Shown here piece by piece: positions 42,288-51,880 of a stretch of 64,000 nt of DNA (within the stretch, counting starts at the first letter, position 1; every line of letters begins with the position of its first letter). The stretch spans positions 4,215,501 to 4,279,500 of the forward strand of contig CP106741.1 of NCBI GenBank assembly GCA_030323305.1. The letters are read 5' to 3'. A program made the position numbers and the translations under genes. Source of the DNA: Paenibacillus sp. CC-CFT747 (lineage in GTDB: Bacteria > Bacillota > Bacilli > Paenibacillales > NBRC-103111). A model generated the notes under the pieces. That model did no database searches. It saw only the letters and a list, made by a program, of their open reading frames with translations, and had not been told where the DNA came from.

Positions 42288-44102
42288 TCAATGGAACAAA
42301 GGGCGGCCGCTGCCGGAGGCGGAAAGCGTCTTTTCGAGCACGATCCAATCCCGCAGCGTTTCCGCACTCATCGGCTTGCCGATCAGATAGCCTTGAATTT
42401 CGTTGCACTGCTGGTTCTTCAGAAATTCCAGCTGCTCCGAGGTTTCGACGCCTTCCGCCGTCACGTCCAGGTTCAAGGAATGGGCGAGCACGATGATGGC
42501 CTGGACAATGGCCGCATCCTCGGAATCGTCTTTAATCCCGCGGATGAACGATTGGTCCACCTTGATCACGTCGATGGGAAATCTCTTCAGGTAGCTTAGC
42601 GAGGAATACCCGGTGCCGAAGTCATCGATGGCAATGGTCATCCCCATCTCTTTAAGAACCTTAAGCATGAGGATGGCATAGTTGACGTCCTGCATGGCGG
42701 CGCTCTCCGTAATCTCCAGCTCCAAATACTCGGGAGCAAGCCCCGTGTCGGCGAGAATGTTATGAATGACCTCGGGAAGGTCCATCTGCCGGAACTGCCG
42801 AGGGAGAGATTCACGCTGACGCGGAATGGAGGAACACCCTGACGGTTCCACAATTGACGCTGCCTGCACGCCTGCTTGAGCACCGTCTCGCCGATGCGGG
42901 TAATAAGTCCGGTATCTTCGGCGAGCGGGATAAAATCATCCGGCGGGATCATGCCGAGCTGGGGATGCTTCCAGCGGACCAAAGCCTCCACGCATACGAG
43001 CTTGCCGGTGCGGGCATCCAGCCGGGGCTGGTAATAGACGACCAGCTCGTTTCGCTCAAGAGCGTGCCTCAGCATGGTCTCCATCTGCAGCCGCTTGATC
43101 CCTTTGGTATGGACCGTGGGGGTGTAGAACTGGTAATTGTTCCTCCCTTGCTCCTTGGCCCGGTACAGCGCGGTTTCGGCGTGCTTCAGGAGGGCCGCGG
43201 CATCCTTGCCGTCATCGGGGCTGACCGCAATTCCGACGCTCGCTCCGATATAGACTTCCTCTCCATTCAGGGAAAAGACTTCTTAAGGGCCTCCAGGATT
43301 CGCTCGGCAGCCGAAGCGGCCTCGTCACTGTGCTTAGGGAGGGCATCAGCACGGAGAACTCGTCGCCGCCCATTCGGGCGAGCATGGCCGAACGAGGAAG
43401 CACCTGGCCGATCCGATGGGCCACGCTCTTAAGGAGATCATCTCCGGTGTCGTGACCCATGGTGTCGTTGACATATTTGAATTGGTCAAGATCCAGAAGC
43501 AGGACGGCGGCCGAAGAGGAAGGGCGCCGTTGGGAAAGCGCGGCCTGCAGCTTCTCCACCATCATCAGACGATTGGGGAGGCCCGTGAGGCCGTCATAGT
43601 AAGCGATCCGGTTCAACCGCTCCGTCCGCCATCCGATGAACCCGACCAGCGCCGCCATGCCTACGGCCGTCAGGAAGACTTCCACGGACCAGAACGACAG
43701 CCCTTGGTATTCCGTAAACAAGTAAAGGCTGATCATTCCTAGCAGACTCATCCCGAGGGAATGGAGCATGCCCCCTTCGAAGGCATAGAGCGCCACCGGA
43801 AACAGGACCAGCCAAACCGGTCGAATTTCGGAAGCGGACCAGTCCGGAAGGCAGGAAACGGCGGTCAGCCAGGCGAAGTCGATCATCATAAAAGCTAAAT
43901 AGGTCTTTCTTCGTTCGAAGGGATAAGACCGGTTCAAATAATAGGAGTGGAACAGAAGGAATACAGCCCAGCCCAGTGTCAGAAGAGCAAGCAGGCCGAG
44001 GAGGAAAGCCTGGCCGGGCTTCGCTTGGAGGGAAAGGGTGACCAGGATAAGGGGAACAATCAAATGGCCAAGCGAAAAAACCTTCCCGCTTTTGCTAGTC
44101 AT
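42288..44102 (-). CDS. Membrane GGDEF-EAL protein (cyclic-di-GMP turnover), three frameshifts
   Basis: N-terminus: about six hydrophobic segments in residues 10-155. A GGDEF domain follows (YYDGLTGLPNRLMM, LDLDQFKYVNDTMGHD, active-site MGGDEFSVL), then an EAL domain (CVEALVRWKHP, ELEITESAA, AIDDFGTGYSSLSYL, KVDQSFIRGI, TAEGVETSEQ). The catalytic motifs of both domains are kept, so cyclase and phosphodiesterase activities are both possible. The RxxD inhibitory site before GGDEF is not present. Frame breaks at 43337-43339, 43270-43272 and 42802-42804 (all CCC on the coding strand) are each repaired by one C. About 605 aa. It should link c-di-GMP level to motility or matrix formation; the signal is unknown. 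Confidence 0.9.
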
Positions 44103-44262
44103 GCCGGCACCTCAATCAAGACGTTAATGGATAAGATTGGTACTTACGATAGATGTAGTATATCCTACTTTATCTTTGTTTTCTATGAAAATATTCCAAT
44201 CCTTCGGCCTATTGCCACGGGCCGAGCGGCCTCTCGGATCCAGGATTTCCGCCCACGTGAAG

Positions 44263-44292
44263 AAGCCGGGATGCCCATGGGCATCCCGGCTT
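44263..44292. repeat. Perfect 30-bp palindrome, likely terminator of the FAD oxidoreductase gene
   Basis: AAGCCGGGATGCCC, central AT, GGGCATCCCGGCTT: self-complementary over its full 30 bases. It lies 13 bp beyond the stop of the minus-strand oxidoreductase gene. The following T-tract is weak on both strands. Confidence 0.8.
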
Positions 44293-44305
44293 TCTTCCTG
44301 CTTCG

Positions 44306-45604
44306 TTATTTTTTGTCGAGAATGAGCTTGGCTACGGTTCTCGCACTCGAAAAGGCCCGCTCGGCCAGTTCGCCTTTCCCGGTGCATCCGTCCCCGCAGA
44401 AGTAGAACGGAACGTTTTCCACCCGGGTAGGAAGCAGCTCGTTACGGGAAATGTTTTTCACGCTGGCGACCATAGCTTTCTTGGAAACCCTTTTGACGGA
44501 AATCGCATCGCGCCAGCCGGGGTAATACCGGTCAAATAGCCCTTCCATCTGCTCGGTTTTGCGGTCGAGATAAGCCTTGCGCTCTTCCTCGGAATCGAAC
44601 GTGTCACTTAAGTAGGCGATCCCCTGAAGGAGCTGTCCGCCCTCGGGGACCAGCGTATGGTCGGTGGCGGAAACGTCGCTTATGAACATTTTGTTGTCCA
44701 TGTCGCTGATGTAATTGAAGGGTCTCGCCACCACTTCCTTCAGTCCCACGTCGTACACCATGACCTCGGTCGGCGTGTTGTTCTCGTAAGGGGCGAGGAA
44801 CGGCTCCCAGGCGGTGCCGCGCAGAAGCTTGATGACCTGCTGGACCGGCATGGCGAAGATAACTTTATCGAACTCCAATTCCCGGTGCTTCGTGCGCAGG
44901 ATGAATTTGCGGTCTGCGTAACGAACTTCCTCTACCGCTTCCTGCAGGCCGATCTCCCACCGGCCCGTCGTTTCAATCTTGCCCCGCAGCTGATTGGTGA
45001 TGACCGCCCAGCTTCCCAGAACATAGTTGACGGGACGCTGCGAAAGAAAGAGGTTGTGGTAGTATTCGCTGATGACGGGACCCGGAACCTTACGGGCGTC
45101 CTCCGGTGAAATGAAGAAATTCGAACAAACTAGATGCTCCCACAGCTCTTTAACGTCTTCATCCGCCTGGGAGTGGGCAATGTAATCCCCTAAAGTTTCA
45201 TAATTTTTGAGCTGATGGATTTGAGCGATGATGGCGGTAATTTCTCCCACGAATCTTACCTTCTGCATCGTGCTGAGCAGATCGGTTCGGATCAGGTTGA
45301 CGAAATCGAGCGGGGCGGGGGTGAGCTGCCCGTTCTTCGAGTACATGACCTTGCGCTTATCCACCTGTTTGCTGCTGAACGACAGGCCCAGCTCATTCCC
45401 CATCTCCGTAAGCTTGTGGCGGTCCAGGCCGTAAATGGCATGCGCCCCGTAATTCAAAGTAAATCCGTTCTTCTCGTAAGTGAAGGCTCTCCCTCCGAGA
45501 TGGGGGCTGCGTTCGAGCAGAACGCCTTCAATATCCGCGGATTCGGACAGATAGGCCGCGGCGGTCAGGCCGGCAAGCCCTCCTCCGATGACGGCAACTT
45601 TCAT
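44306..45604 (-). CDS. FAD-dependent oxidoreductase (amine oxidase / phytoene desaturase-like)
   Basis: A 432-aa flavoprotein. It begins MKVAVIGGGLAGLTAAAYL, the dinucleotide-binding fingerprint for the FAD ADP part, followed by LLERSPHLGGRAFTYE, the second conserved FAD block. Near the end, YFCGDGCTGKGELAERAF is the C-terminal FAD-binding region. The middle has no close match that I can name, so the substrate is open; relatives include carotenoid desaturases and protoporphyrinogen oxidases. The start is ATG 45604 because TAAGGAGGAAACC lies at the ideal distance. The same frame continues upstream into the TetR gene, but this is best explained by a lost base there. Confidence 0.82.
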   Translation of the reverse strand: MKVAVIGGGLAGLTAAAYLSESADIEGVLLERSPHLGGRAFTYEKNGFTLNYGAHAIYGLDRHKLTEMGNELGLSFSSKQVDKRKVMYSKNGQLTPAPLDFVNLIRTDLLSTMQKVRFVGEITAIIAQIHQLKNYETLGDYIAHSQADEDVKELWEHLVCSNFFISPEDARKVPGPVISEYYHNLFLSQRPVNYVLGSWAVITNQLRGKIETTGRWEIGLQEAVEEVRYADRKFILRTKHRELEFDKVIFAMPVQQVIKLLRGTAWEPFLAPYENNTPTEVMVYDVGLKEVVARPFNYISDMDNKMFISDVSATDHTLVPEGGQLLQGIAYLSDTFDSEEERKAYLDRKTEQMEGLFDRYYPGWRDAISVKRVSKKAMVASVKNISRNELLPTRVENVPFYFCGDGCTGKGELAERAFSSARTVAKLILDKK

Positions 45605-45617
45605 TTTGGTTTCCTCC

Positions 45618-46201
45618 TTAGTATACGAAGTCTCCAGAAGAGGAGGCTCCGGGTGACTCCTTAGGCCGGACCAGACAAGAGACAGGTTGTTGCGGACCAT
45701 GGAGACCAGATCGGCCTCTTCCTGAGCACACCAAATGAGCACGGTTCCGAGGTAGGCGGTGACCAGAAGCTCGGCTTTGCGGGGATCGGGCAGCCACACC
45801 TGAAGGCTTTCGTATAAGGTGCGGAAAGGATCCTTCCGGCCGGTGAATAACGTGTTGTCCTGCAGGGAAAGGGTAACGAAGCTGCGGATCAGCTTGCGGT
45901 TCGGTCCAATAGCAGACGCCAAGTCTAAAAACAGCCGGTTCACATGCCCCTCGAGCGATTGAACCCGGGAAGGCGGGGTGTCCGCCCACTGCCGGACGGT
46001 TTCGAGCTGCCTGCCGCCGGCTTCCCGCAGCAGGTCCTCCTTGCTGGAGAAATAGTGATAGAACGTTCCTTTGGACGTTCCGGTCGACTGGATAATGTCA
46101 TCCACGGAAACGTTCTCGTACCCTTTATCGATAAACAGCTGCAGGGCGGTTTCGATGACCAGCTCCCGCTTCCGCCGGGTGGCGGACCTCATCAGCTTCA
46201 T
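45618..46201 (-). CDS. TetR-family transcription regulator, probably frameshifted near its end
   Basis: N-terminal helix-turn-helix of the TetR family: ELVIETALQLFIDKGYENVS, then VDDIIQSTGTSKGTFYHYFSSKEDL (in two parts), giving a 47-residue DNA-binding domain at about 10-57; the rest is a helical ligand or dimer domain. As written, the frame runs on into the oxidoreductase. One missing base between about 45990 and 45620 would move it to the frame that ends ..GDFVY at TAA 45618-45620, which overlaps the Shine-Dalgarno of the next gene. Start ATG 46201 follows GGGAGGGAG. It probably regulates itself and the oxidoreductase. Confidence 0.78.
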
Positions 46202-46387
46202 GGAGCTCCCTCCCTCTGTTGTCGGCATCCTCATTATACGGCAGGATCGGAGGATTTGCCATCGAATTTAGACTAACGGTCTAAAAAAGGGGGCTGTCTT
46301 ATCAATAGGCCCGGGGAGGCGTTTTTTCAAACGGCAGGGAAATTTGATATGATAGAAGAAATTGACGGTAAGGAGAGCGAATGACGC

Positions 46388-46726
46388 ATGGATTGTATCT
46401 TTTGCAAAATCGTGAAGGGCGAGATCCCTTCCAATAAGATTTATGAAGACGAGCATGTCATGGCGTTCCACGACATTCAGCCGGCGGCCCCGGTGCATGC
46501 CTTGATTATCCCGAAGAAGCACATCGCCACCATGAATGATGCCGGCGAAGAGGACTGGAAGGTGATCGGGGACATCCACCGGGCGGCCCAGCACATTGCC
46601 AAGGAGCTCGGGGTAGCCGAAACCGGCTACCGTCTTGTGAACAACTGCGGCAAGGATGCGGGGCAGGTCGTGTTCCATATCCATTACCATCTTCTGGGTG
46701 GGAAGAAGCTGGGACTCACTCATTAG
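46388..46726 (+). CDS. HIT-family nucleotide-binding protein (histidine triad)
   Basis: A 112-aa HINT-branch protein. CIFCKIVKGEIPSNKIYE at the N-terminus carries the CxxC seen in many HINT proteins, and the active motif VFHIHYHLLGG (H-x-H-x-H) lies near residues 98-108. Such proteins hydrolyse AMP-linked compounds such as adenosine phosphoramidates. ATG 46388 follows AAGGAGAG. It precedes rpsU, but a strong promoter of its own lies before rpsU. Confidence 0.93.
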   Translation: MDCIFCKIVKGEIPSNKIYEDEHVMAFHDIQPAAPVHALIIPKKHIATMNDAGEEDWKVIGDIHRAAQHIAKELGVAETGYRLVNNCGKDAGQVVFHIHYHLLGGKKLGLTH

Positions 46727-46825
46727 TCCCTGTTCCCCGAGGAGAGAATGCGGGGCTTACCGTCCGACATCCGGAAGGATCAGGAAGGGACCGGTGTTTA
46801 TTTTTGATGGACACGTGCGGTCAGG

Positions 46826-46855
46826 TTGACACTCGGATTCAACATAACTTATAAT
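46826..46855 (+). promoter_or_regulatory. Strong vegetative promoter for rpsU-yqeY
   Basis: Exact TTGACA (46826-46831), an 18-bp spacer and exact TATAAT (46850-46855), about 60 bp before the rpsU start. Confidence 0.88.
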
Positions 46856-46914
46856 GAAGTTTGATAACCGTATTATCCGTCTTGGAACGGTCTGTTCGGA
46901 GGGAGGGAAATCTC

Positions 46915-47088
46915 GTGGCAGAAACTAAAGTACGCAAAAACGAAACCATCGATGCTGCACTTCGCCGCTTTAAGCGCTCCATTGCGAAGGACGGTGTGTT
47001 GGCTGAGGTTAAGAAGCGCAAGCACTATGAGAAGCCTAGCGTTAAGAAGAAATTGAAGTCGGAGGCAGCTCGCAAGCGCAAGTTCTAG
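46915..47088 (+). CDS. rpsU: Small subunit ribosomal protein S21
   Basis: A 57-aa basic protein with the S21 pattern: [18 protein letters not shown] near the N-terminus, [16 protein letters not shown] in the middle, and a poly-basic tail SEAARKRKF. The start is GTG 46915, set by GGAGGGAGG; no ATG is in place. S21 helps the 30S subunit with mRNA binding. yqeY follows after 13 bp. Confidence 0.98.
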   Translation: MAETKVRKNETIDAALRRFKRSIAKDGVLAEVKKRKHYEKPSVKKKLKSEAARKRKF

Positions 47089-47101
47089 GAGGATCCATCG
47101 G

Positions 47102-47545
47102 ATGAGCTTAAACGAACGATTGAACGAGGATATGAAGCAGGCGATGAGGAGTCAAGACAAGTTCAAACTCTCCGTAATCCGTATGGTTCGTTCGGCGATC
47201 AAGAACATAGAAATAGATCAGCGGAAAACTTTGGATGACAACGAAGTGCTTGAAATTCTTAGTCGTGAAATCAAACAGCGCAGAGATTCCCTCCAGGAAT
47301 TCGATAAAGCCGGCCGTGACGATTTGGCCGAAACCGTGAAAGCGGAAATAGCCATCATTGCCAAGTACCTTCCGGAGCAACTAAGTGAAGAAGAGGTTAG
47401 AACCATCGTACAGCAGACTATCCAAGAAGTCGGTGCTTCTTCCAAAGCGGATATGGGCAAGGTAATGAGCGCTTTGATGCCGAAAGTCAAAGGCCGTGCC
47501 GACGGTAAGCTTGTAAACCAACTGGTTCAGCAGAACCTCCAGTAA
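47102..47545 (+). CDS. yqeY: GatB/YqeY domain protein
   Basis: A 147-aa protein matching the YqeY family, which shares its domain with the tail of GatB of the tRNA amidotransferase. Visible: [52 protein letters not shown] and the C-terminal [20 protein letters not shown], then a helix. In isolated form the role is unknown, although tRNA binding is likely. AGGAGG overlaps the region between rpsU and this start; the pair rpsU-yqeY is conserved in Bacillales. Confidence 0.96.
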   Translation: MSLNERLNEDMKQAMRSQDKFKLSVIRMVRSAIKNIEIDQRKTLDDNEVLEILSREIKQRRDSLQEFDKAGRDDLAETVKAEIAIIAKYLPEQLSEEEVRTIVQQTIQEVGASSKADMGKVMSALMPKVKGRADGKLVNQLVQQNLQ

Positions 47546-47643
47546 TCTTTCAACCCCCGGCCAAACGGATTACTGGTCATCCGGCCGGTAATCGTTTGCC
47601 GATTAAATATCGGCGAAGGATCCTTTATACTTTCTGATATTTG

Positions 47644-47678
47644 AACCAAACACTCCGGCAACGGAGTGTTTTTTGGTT
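47644..47678 (+). terminator. Terminator of rpsU-yqeY
   Basis: ACACTCCG / CGGAGTGT with a GCAA loop, extended by AACCAA / TTGGTT on the outside, with T6 inside the outer arm. An efficient-looking intrinsic terminator. Confidence 0.95.
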
Positions 47679-47730
47679 TAAGGGCTCAATGACAGGCTTG
47701 TATATCCTTACGAAAGAAGGTGCAAATACC

Positions 47731-47976
47731 ATGCTCGAAACGATTACCCGCTTCGTTACGGAGCATCGGGCGGATCTGCTTATCCTTGCCGTCCTTGCGG
47801 CTGCCCTGCTGCTCGCCCGAAGGCGCCGGAACCGGAGCCCGAAAGGAACTTACCACGGCATGCCTTCGTTTGGCGGTTCTCCCTGGCCTTGGGGGTTGGG
47901 CCGTTCCAAATCTTCGGCGAAGAAGCCAGGCGATCAAGCTTCCCAGGAGTTGCCGAAGACGCCCGAGCAAAAATAA
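47731..47976 (+). CDS. Small single-pass membrane protein of unknown function
   Basis: An 81-aa protein. A short helix MLETITRFVTEHRAD leads into one membrane segment LLILAVLAAALLL, then a basic stop ARRRRNR, which predicts the C-terminal half in the cytoplasm. The tail is Gly/Pro/Trp/Ser-rich (PSFGGSPWPWGLGRSKSS) and disordered. ATG 47731 has AAGAAGG ten bases before. I do not recognise the family; the start is the first ATG after the terminator that keeps a clean N-terminus. Confidence 0.62.
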   Translation: MLETITRFVTEHRADLLILAVLAAALLLARRRRNRSPKGTYHGMPSFGGSPWPWGLGRSKSSAKKPGDQASQELPKTPEQK

Positions 47977-48046
47977 TCATTTCCCTTCACGGCCATCTCT
48001 GGTAAAATGTTAACGTGAACAATCCAGAGAAAACAGGAGGTTCCTT

Positions 48047-49117
48047 ATGCAAACAAGCGACGGAATGAACTATGCTCCTCAAGGGAAACCGAACCGGGTA
48101 TGCGGTCCCGGCGAATTCAAATTCGCGGCGATTGCTCTTGATCACGGCCATATTTACGGGATGACGAACGGACTTCTTGAGGCGGGAGCCGAGATCAAGT
48201 GGGTCTATGATCCGGATCCTAAGAAGGTGGAGGATTTCGTAAGCCGGTATCCCCAAGTCCGCGCCGCCTCCTCGGAGGAAGAAGTATTGAACGATCCCGA
48301 GGTCAAGCTGATCGCCGCCGCCGCCGTACCTTCCGAGCGCTGTGCGTTGGGTCTCAGGGCCATGGATCACGGGAAGGATTACTTCACGGACAAGACCCCG
48401 TTTACCACGCTTGAGCAGTTGGAGCAGGCCCGCCGGAAGGTAAAGGAGACGGGTCTCAAATACATGGTTTACTACAGTGAGCGGCTTCATGTCGAAAGCG
48501 CTATCTTTGCCGGTCAGCTGATTGAGCAGGGAGCCATCGGCCGTGTCGTTCAGGTCACCGGCTTCGGCCCGCACCGGCTCGGCACCGGCCGGCCGGACTG
48601 GTTCTTCGAACACGAGAAATACGGCGGCATTCTGTGCGATATCGGCAGTCATCAGATCGAGCAGTTCCTGTTTTTCTCCGGCGCCAAAGACGCCAAGGTC
48701 CTAAACAGCAAGGTGGCCAATTATAACAACAAGGACTACCCGGAGCTCGAGGATTTCGGAGACGCTACGCTAGTCGGTGACAATGGCGCTACGAATTATT
48801 TCCGGGTGGATTGGCTGACCCCGGCCGGATCCAAGGTATGGGGCGACGGGCGCACGTTTATCGTGGGGACGGACGGCTATATCGAGCTTCGCAAGTATAT
48901 CGATGTGGCCCGCGACAAGCAGGGCGATCAGGTGTATCTGGTTAACCAGGAAGGGGACAAGCATTTCTCCGTAAGCGGACAGGTCGGATATCCTTTCTTC
49001 GGGCAGCTCATCCTGGACTGCCTGAACCGGACGGAGAACGCCATGACCCAGGACCATGCCTTTAAAGCGGCGGAGCTGTGCCTCCTTGCCCAGAAGCAGG
49101 CGGTAAGGGTGGAGTAG
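48047..49117 (+). CDS. Gfo/Idh/MocA-family oxidoreductase
   Basis: A 356-aa protein with an N-terminal Rossmann fold (FAAIALDHGHIYGMTNGLLE, then IKWVYDPDPKKVEDF) and the EKP-type motif varied to DKTPFTTLEQL. The C-terminal domain has the conserved HRLGTGRPDWFF and CDIGSHQIEQFLFFSG. It resembles NAD(P)-dependent sugar or inositol dehydrogenases. ATG 48047 follows AACAGGAGG. It stands alone between rpsU-yqeY and the yqfC block with its own terminator, so it is an insertion in the conserved string. Substrate unknown. Confidence 0.88.
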   Translation: MQTSDGMNYAPQGKPNRVCGPGEFKFAAIALDHGHIYGMTNGLLEAGAEIKWVYDPDPKKVEDFVSRYPQVRAASSEEEVLNDPEVKLIAAAAVPSERCALGLRAMDHGKDYFTDKTPFTTLEQLEQARRKVKETGLKYMVYYSERLHVESAIFAGQLIEQGAIGRVVQVTGFGPHRLGTGRPDWFFEHEKYGGILCDIGSHQIEQFLFFSGAKDAKVLNSKVANYNNKDYPELEDFGDATLVGDNGATNYFRVDWLTPAGSKVWGDGRTFIVGTDGYIELRKYIDVARDKQGDQVYLVNQEGDKHFSVSGQVGYPFFGQLILDCLNRTENAMTQDHAFKAAELCLLAQKQAVRVE

Positions 49118-49153
49118 TCGGTAGTCGGCTCCTCTCTATCGAGGCGAATCTAG

Positions 49154-49211
49154 GAAAGAACGGTTTGGACGGCTATCCCGGAAGGGACGGCAGCCCGGGC
49201 CGTTCTTTTTT
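49154..49211 (+). terminator. Intrinsic terminator after the Gfo/Idh gene
   Basis: AAGAACGG pairs with CCGTTCTT across a long GC-rich inner part (TCCCGG / CCGGG-type pairing), followed by T6. Confidence 0.72.
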
Positions 49212-49600
49212 GTGCTTCCGGTGAAGGGCTCTTTTCATAAACGGAAGGAAGGGAGCATAGCTTTAAAGAAGGAACGGCCAATTTCTTCCGGCCGGCGCCG
49301 GACGGGAGGGGTTCGAGGGCATGCGCCGCCTAAAAAAACGCTCCATGAACTAACGACAACGCTTCTGGATGTGCCCAAAGATGTTGTACTGGACCTGCCC
49401 AGGATGACCATGGTCGGCAACATGCAGCTCTATATCGAGAATCACCGGGGAGTGCTTCATTTCTCGACGGAAGTGCTCAAGCTCGCGCTTAGCAAGGAGA
49501 ACTGGAGGTCCGCGGCCGGGAGCTCGTCCTGAGGGCCATTCTTCCGGAGGAAGTATTCGTCGAAGGACAGATCGAGGATATCAAATATATTAACGGATAA
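49212..49600 (+). CDS. yqfC: Sporulation protein YqfC (YabP/YqfC family), frameshifted
   Basis: The core matches the family: LDVPKDVVLDLPRMTMVGNM, QLYIENHRGVLHFS and LKLALS. As written the frame ends early; one added G in GG 49496-49497 gives KGELEVRGRELVLRAILPEEV and ends in DIKYING with stop TAA 49598-49600. The N-terminus is uncertain: GTG 49212 lies inside the terminator's tail and has no good ribosome site, and AAGGAAGGGAG at 49245-49256 is followed by no standard start in frame. Another lost base there is possible. In Bacillus yqfC and yqfD are made in the mother cell. Confidence 0.82.
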
Positions 49601-49611
49601 GGGTGAATCGC

Positions 49612-50795
49612 GTGAAAACCCCATTTCTTTCTTCCTTGACCGGATATGTGGCTGTCGAATTCCGAGGAGAGCGCACCGATGCGCTCCTTAACGCGGCCGT
49701 AAAGAAGAAGCTGATCATGTGGGATATTCGGATAGCCGGACCCGGGAAAATGACCGCCCGGCTCAGCATCCGTGATTTTTTCGGCTGAGGCCGCTTCTGA
49801 AGGAGACAGGCTGCCGGGTCCATGTGACCGGCCGGTTTGGCTTTCCTTTCTTTCTGGACAGGCTGGGGCGACGGAAGCTGTTTGCAGGTGGGGCGGTAGT
49901 CTTCGTGGCCGGCCTGTATCTTCTTTCCTCGCTTGTCTGGCGGGTTCAGGTCGAGGGCAACGAGAAGATCACGACGGAGGAGATCCTGAAGGCGGCGGAA
50001 TCCAAGGGCTTATACTCGTTCCAGTGGAAATTCCGTTTAAAGAAGCCGGACAAGCTCTCCAAAGAGCTGCACAGCGCTCTTCCCGGTACTTCCTGGGTTG
50101 GGGTGGACATTCAGGGGACGAAGGTTATCATCAAGGTGGTAGAATCCACCCGGCCGGAGCCGAGGGATCTCGTCAGTCCGCGGAACCTCATTGCTTCCAA
50201 GAATGCCACCGTAACCCAAATCTATGCCGAGAAAGGCAAGCCTATGGTCCAGCCGAATACTTATGTACGCAAAGGCGAGGTCCTAATTTCGGGCGTTATC
50301 GGAAACGACCAGTTCCGCCAGACGGTTCCGGCTGCGGGCAAAGTGATGGGACTCGTCTGGTATCTATCGGATGTCCAGGTTCCGCTTGTTCAGAAGCATT
50401 ACACTTATACAGGAGAATCCTACGACCGGTTTTATCTTGTGGCGGGAAGCCGGGCGTTTCAGGTGACGGGATACGGCCATAAGGATTTCGGTCCTTCCCG
50501 GGCGACAGGAGAACGAAAGCTCCTCCAGATAAGGAATTGGGTCCTCCCAGTCGGCTGGCTGAAGGAGAAGGTCCGGCAGGTGATGGAGACGGAGACCGTC
50601 CTAAGTCCGGCCGATGCGCGCGCGCTCGGAATAGAGCGGGCCAAGGAGGAACTCCTGCGGGGAGCGGGGAAGGACGCTTCGGTCACAAGCGCCAAAGTAC
50701 TGGAACAGAAAGAGGCCGATGGATCTCTGCATTTAAAGCTTCATATCGAGGTGGAGGAGCCGATCGCGGAGGAACAGGCTTTGACAGGGGGCTAG
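49612..50795 (+). CDS. yqfD: Sporulation protein YqfD, frameshifted
   Basis: A mother-cell sporulation membrane protein. The N-terminal domain (SLTGYVAVEFRGERTDALLN) is followed by one or two membrane segments (KLFAGGAVVFVAGLYLLSSL), then a FtsQ-like extracytoplasmic domain VQVEGNEKITTEEILKAAE and a C-terminal part with VRKGEVLISGVIG and KEKVRQVMETETVLS. The frame breaks at T6 49776-49781; one added T gives RDFFRLRPLLKETGCRVHV. About 394 aa. The start is GTG 49612, five bases after AAGGGTGA; GTG 49603 is an alternative. Twelve bases after the yqfC stop. Confidence 0.92.
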
Positions 50796-50891
50796 GCCGT
50801 CTGGGAAGTCCCCCTCCTTGCACAGGGGATACATATCATATACACTTGGACGTATACTAATAGCTACCCCAGACAAGGAGAATGAGGCCAT

Positions 50892-51863
50892 TTGACTGCA
50901 AACCAGGAGACTGTACGAATCCCCCTCAAAAATATCGCCGAAGGGCTTTCCCTCTTCGGTCCTCAAGATAAATTCCTTCACCTTATCGAACAGCAGACGG
51001 AAGCCAAGCTGTACTCTCGTGAAGAAGAGCTCGTTATTCAGGGAGCTTCCAAGGAAGTCCAGTCCCTTCAGCAGCTGTTTGAGGTTCTCCTCGAGCTGAT
51101 CCGTAACAATTACACTTTGTCCGAGCGCGACATCACCTACGCCTTGGAGCTGGCCAAGCAGATGAAAGCCGACCAGCTGCTGGAGCTGTTTAAGGGCGAG
51201 ATCGCCACGACGCACAAAGGAAAGCCCATTCGTGTCAAAACGATCGGACAGAAGCAGTACATTAACCGAATCAAGGCAAGCGATATCGTCTTCGGGATCG
51301 GTCCTGCGGGAACCGGTAAAACTTACCTGGCGGTCGTTCTCGCCGTTACGGCTCTGAAGGAGGGGCGGGTCAAGAGGATCGTCCTTACGCGGCCTGCCGT
51401 TGAAGCAGGGGAAAGCCTCGGCTTTCTGCCTGGTGACCTGCAGGAAAAAGTTGACCCCTATCTGAGGCCGTTGTATGATGCACTTAATGATGTTCTGGGT
51501 CCGGAGCAGGTCGCCAAGTCCCTCGAGAGGGGACTGATTGAAATCGCTCCTCTTGCCTACATGCGCGGCCGAACATTAGACGATTCGTTCATTATTTTGG
51601 ATGAAGCCCAGAACACCACTCCGGAACAGATGAAGATGTTTCTGACCCGCCTGGGATTCGGCTCGAAGATGGTCATCACGGGCGACATTTCCCAGATCGA
51701 CCTTCCGAGAGGCAAAAAATCCGGCTTGGTGGAGTCGGAACGTATTCTTCGGGATATCCAGGAAATCGGTTTTATCTACTTTTCGGAGCAGGACGTCGTC
51801 CGCCATTCTTTGGTACAGAAAATCATCACTGCCTACAACGTTGACCAGGAAAAGCACGGATAG
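50892..51863 (+). CDS. phoH: PhoH-family ATPase (YbeZ-like)
   Basis: A 323-aa protein, unbroken. N-terminal KH-like region (about 20-90), then an ATPase with Walker A GIGPAGTGKTYLAVV near residue 136, the RPAVEAGESLGFLPGD block, and Walker B FIILDEAQNTTPEQMKMFLT. Relatives work beside YbeY in rRNA processing and RNA decay, and ybeY is two genes downstream here. Start TTG 50892 is fixed by AAGGAGAATGAGG. The next gene begins 18 bp later. Confidence 0.95.
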   Translation: MTANQETVRIPLKNIAEGLSLFGPQDKFLHLIEQQTEAKLYSREEELVIQGASKEVQSLQQLFEVLLELIRNNYTLSERDITYALELAKQMKADQLLELFKGEIATTHKGKPIRVKTIGQKQYINRIKASDIVFGIGPAGTGKTYLAVVLAVTALKEGRVKRIVLTRPAVEAGESLGFLPGDLQEKVDPYLRPLYDALNDVLGPEQVAKSLERGLIEIAPLAYMRGRTLDDSFIILDEAQNTTPEQMKMFLTRLGFGSKMVITGDISQIDLPRGKKSGLVESERILRDIQEIGFIYFSEQDVVRHSLVQKIITAYNVDQEKHG

Positions 51864-51880
51864 AAGGAAGGGCTGGGTTC

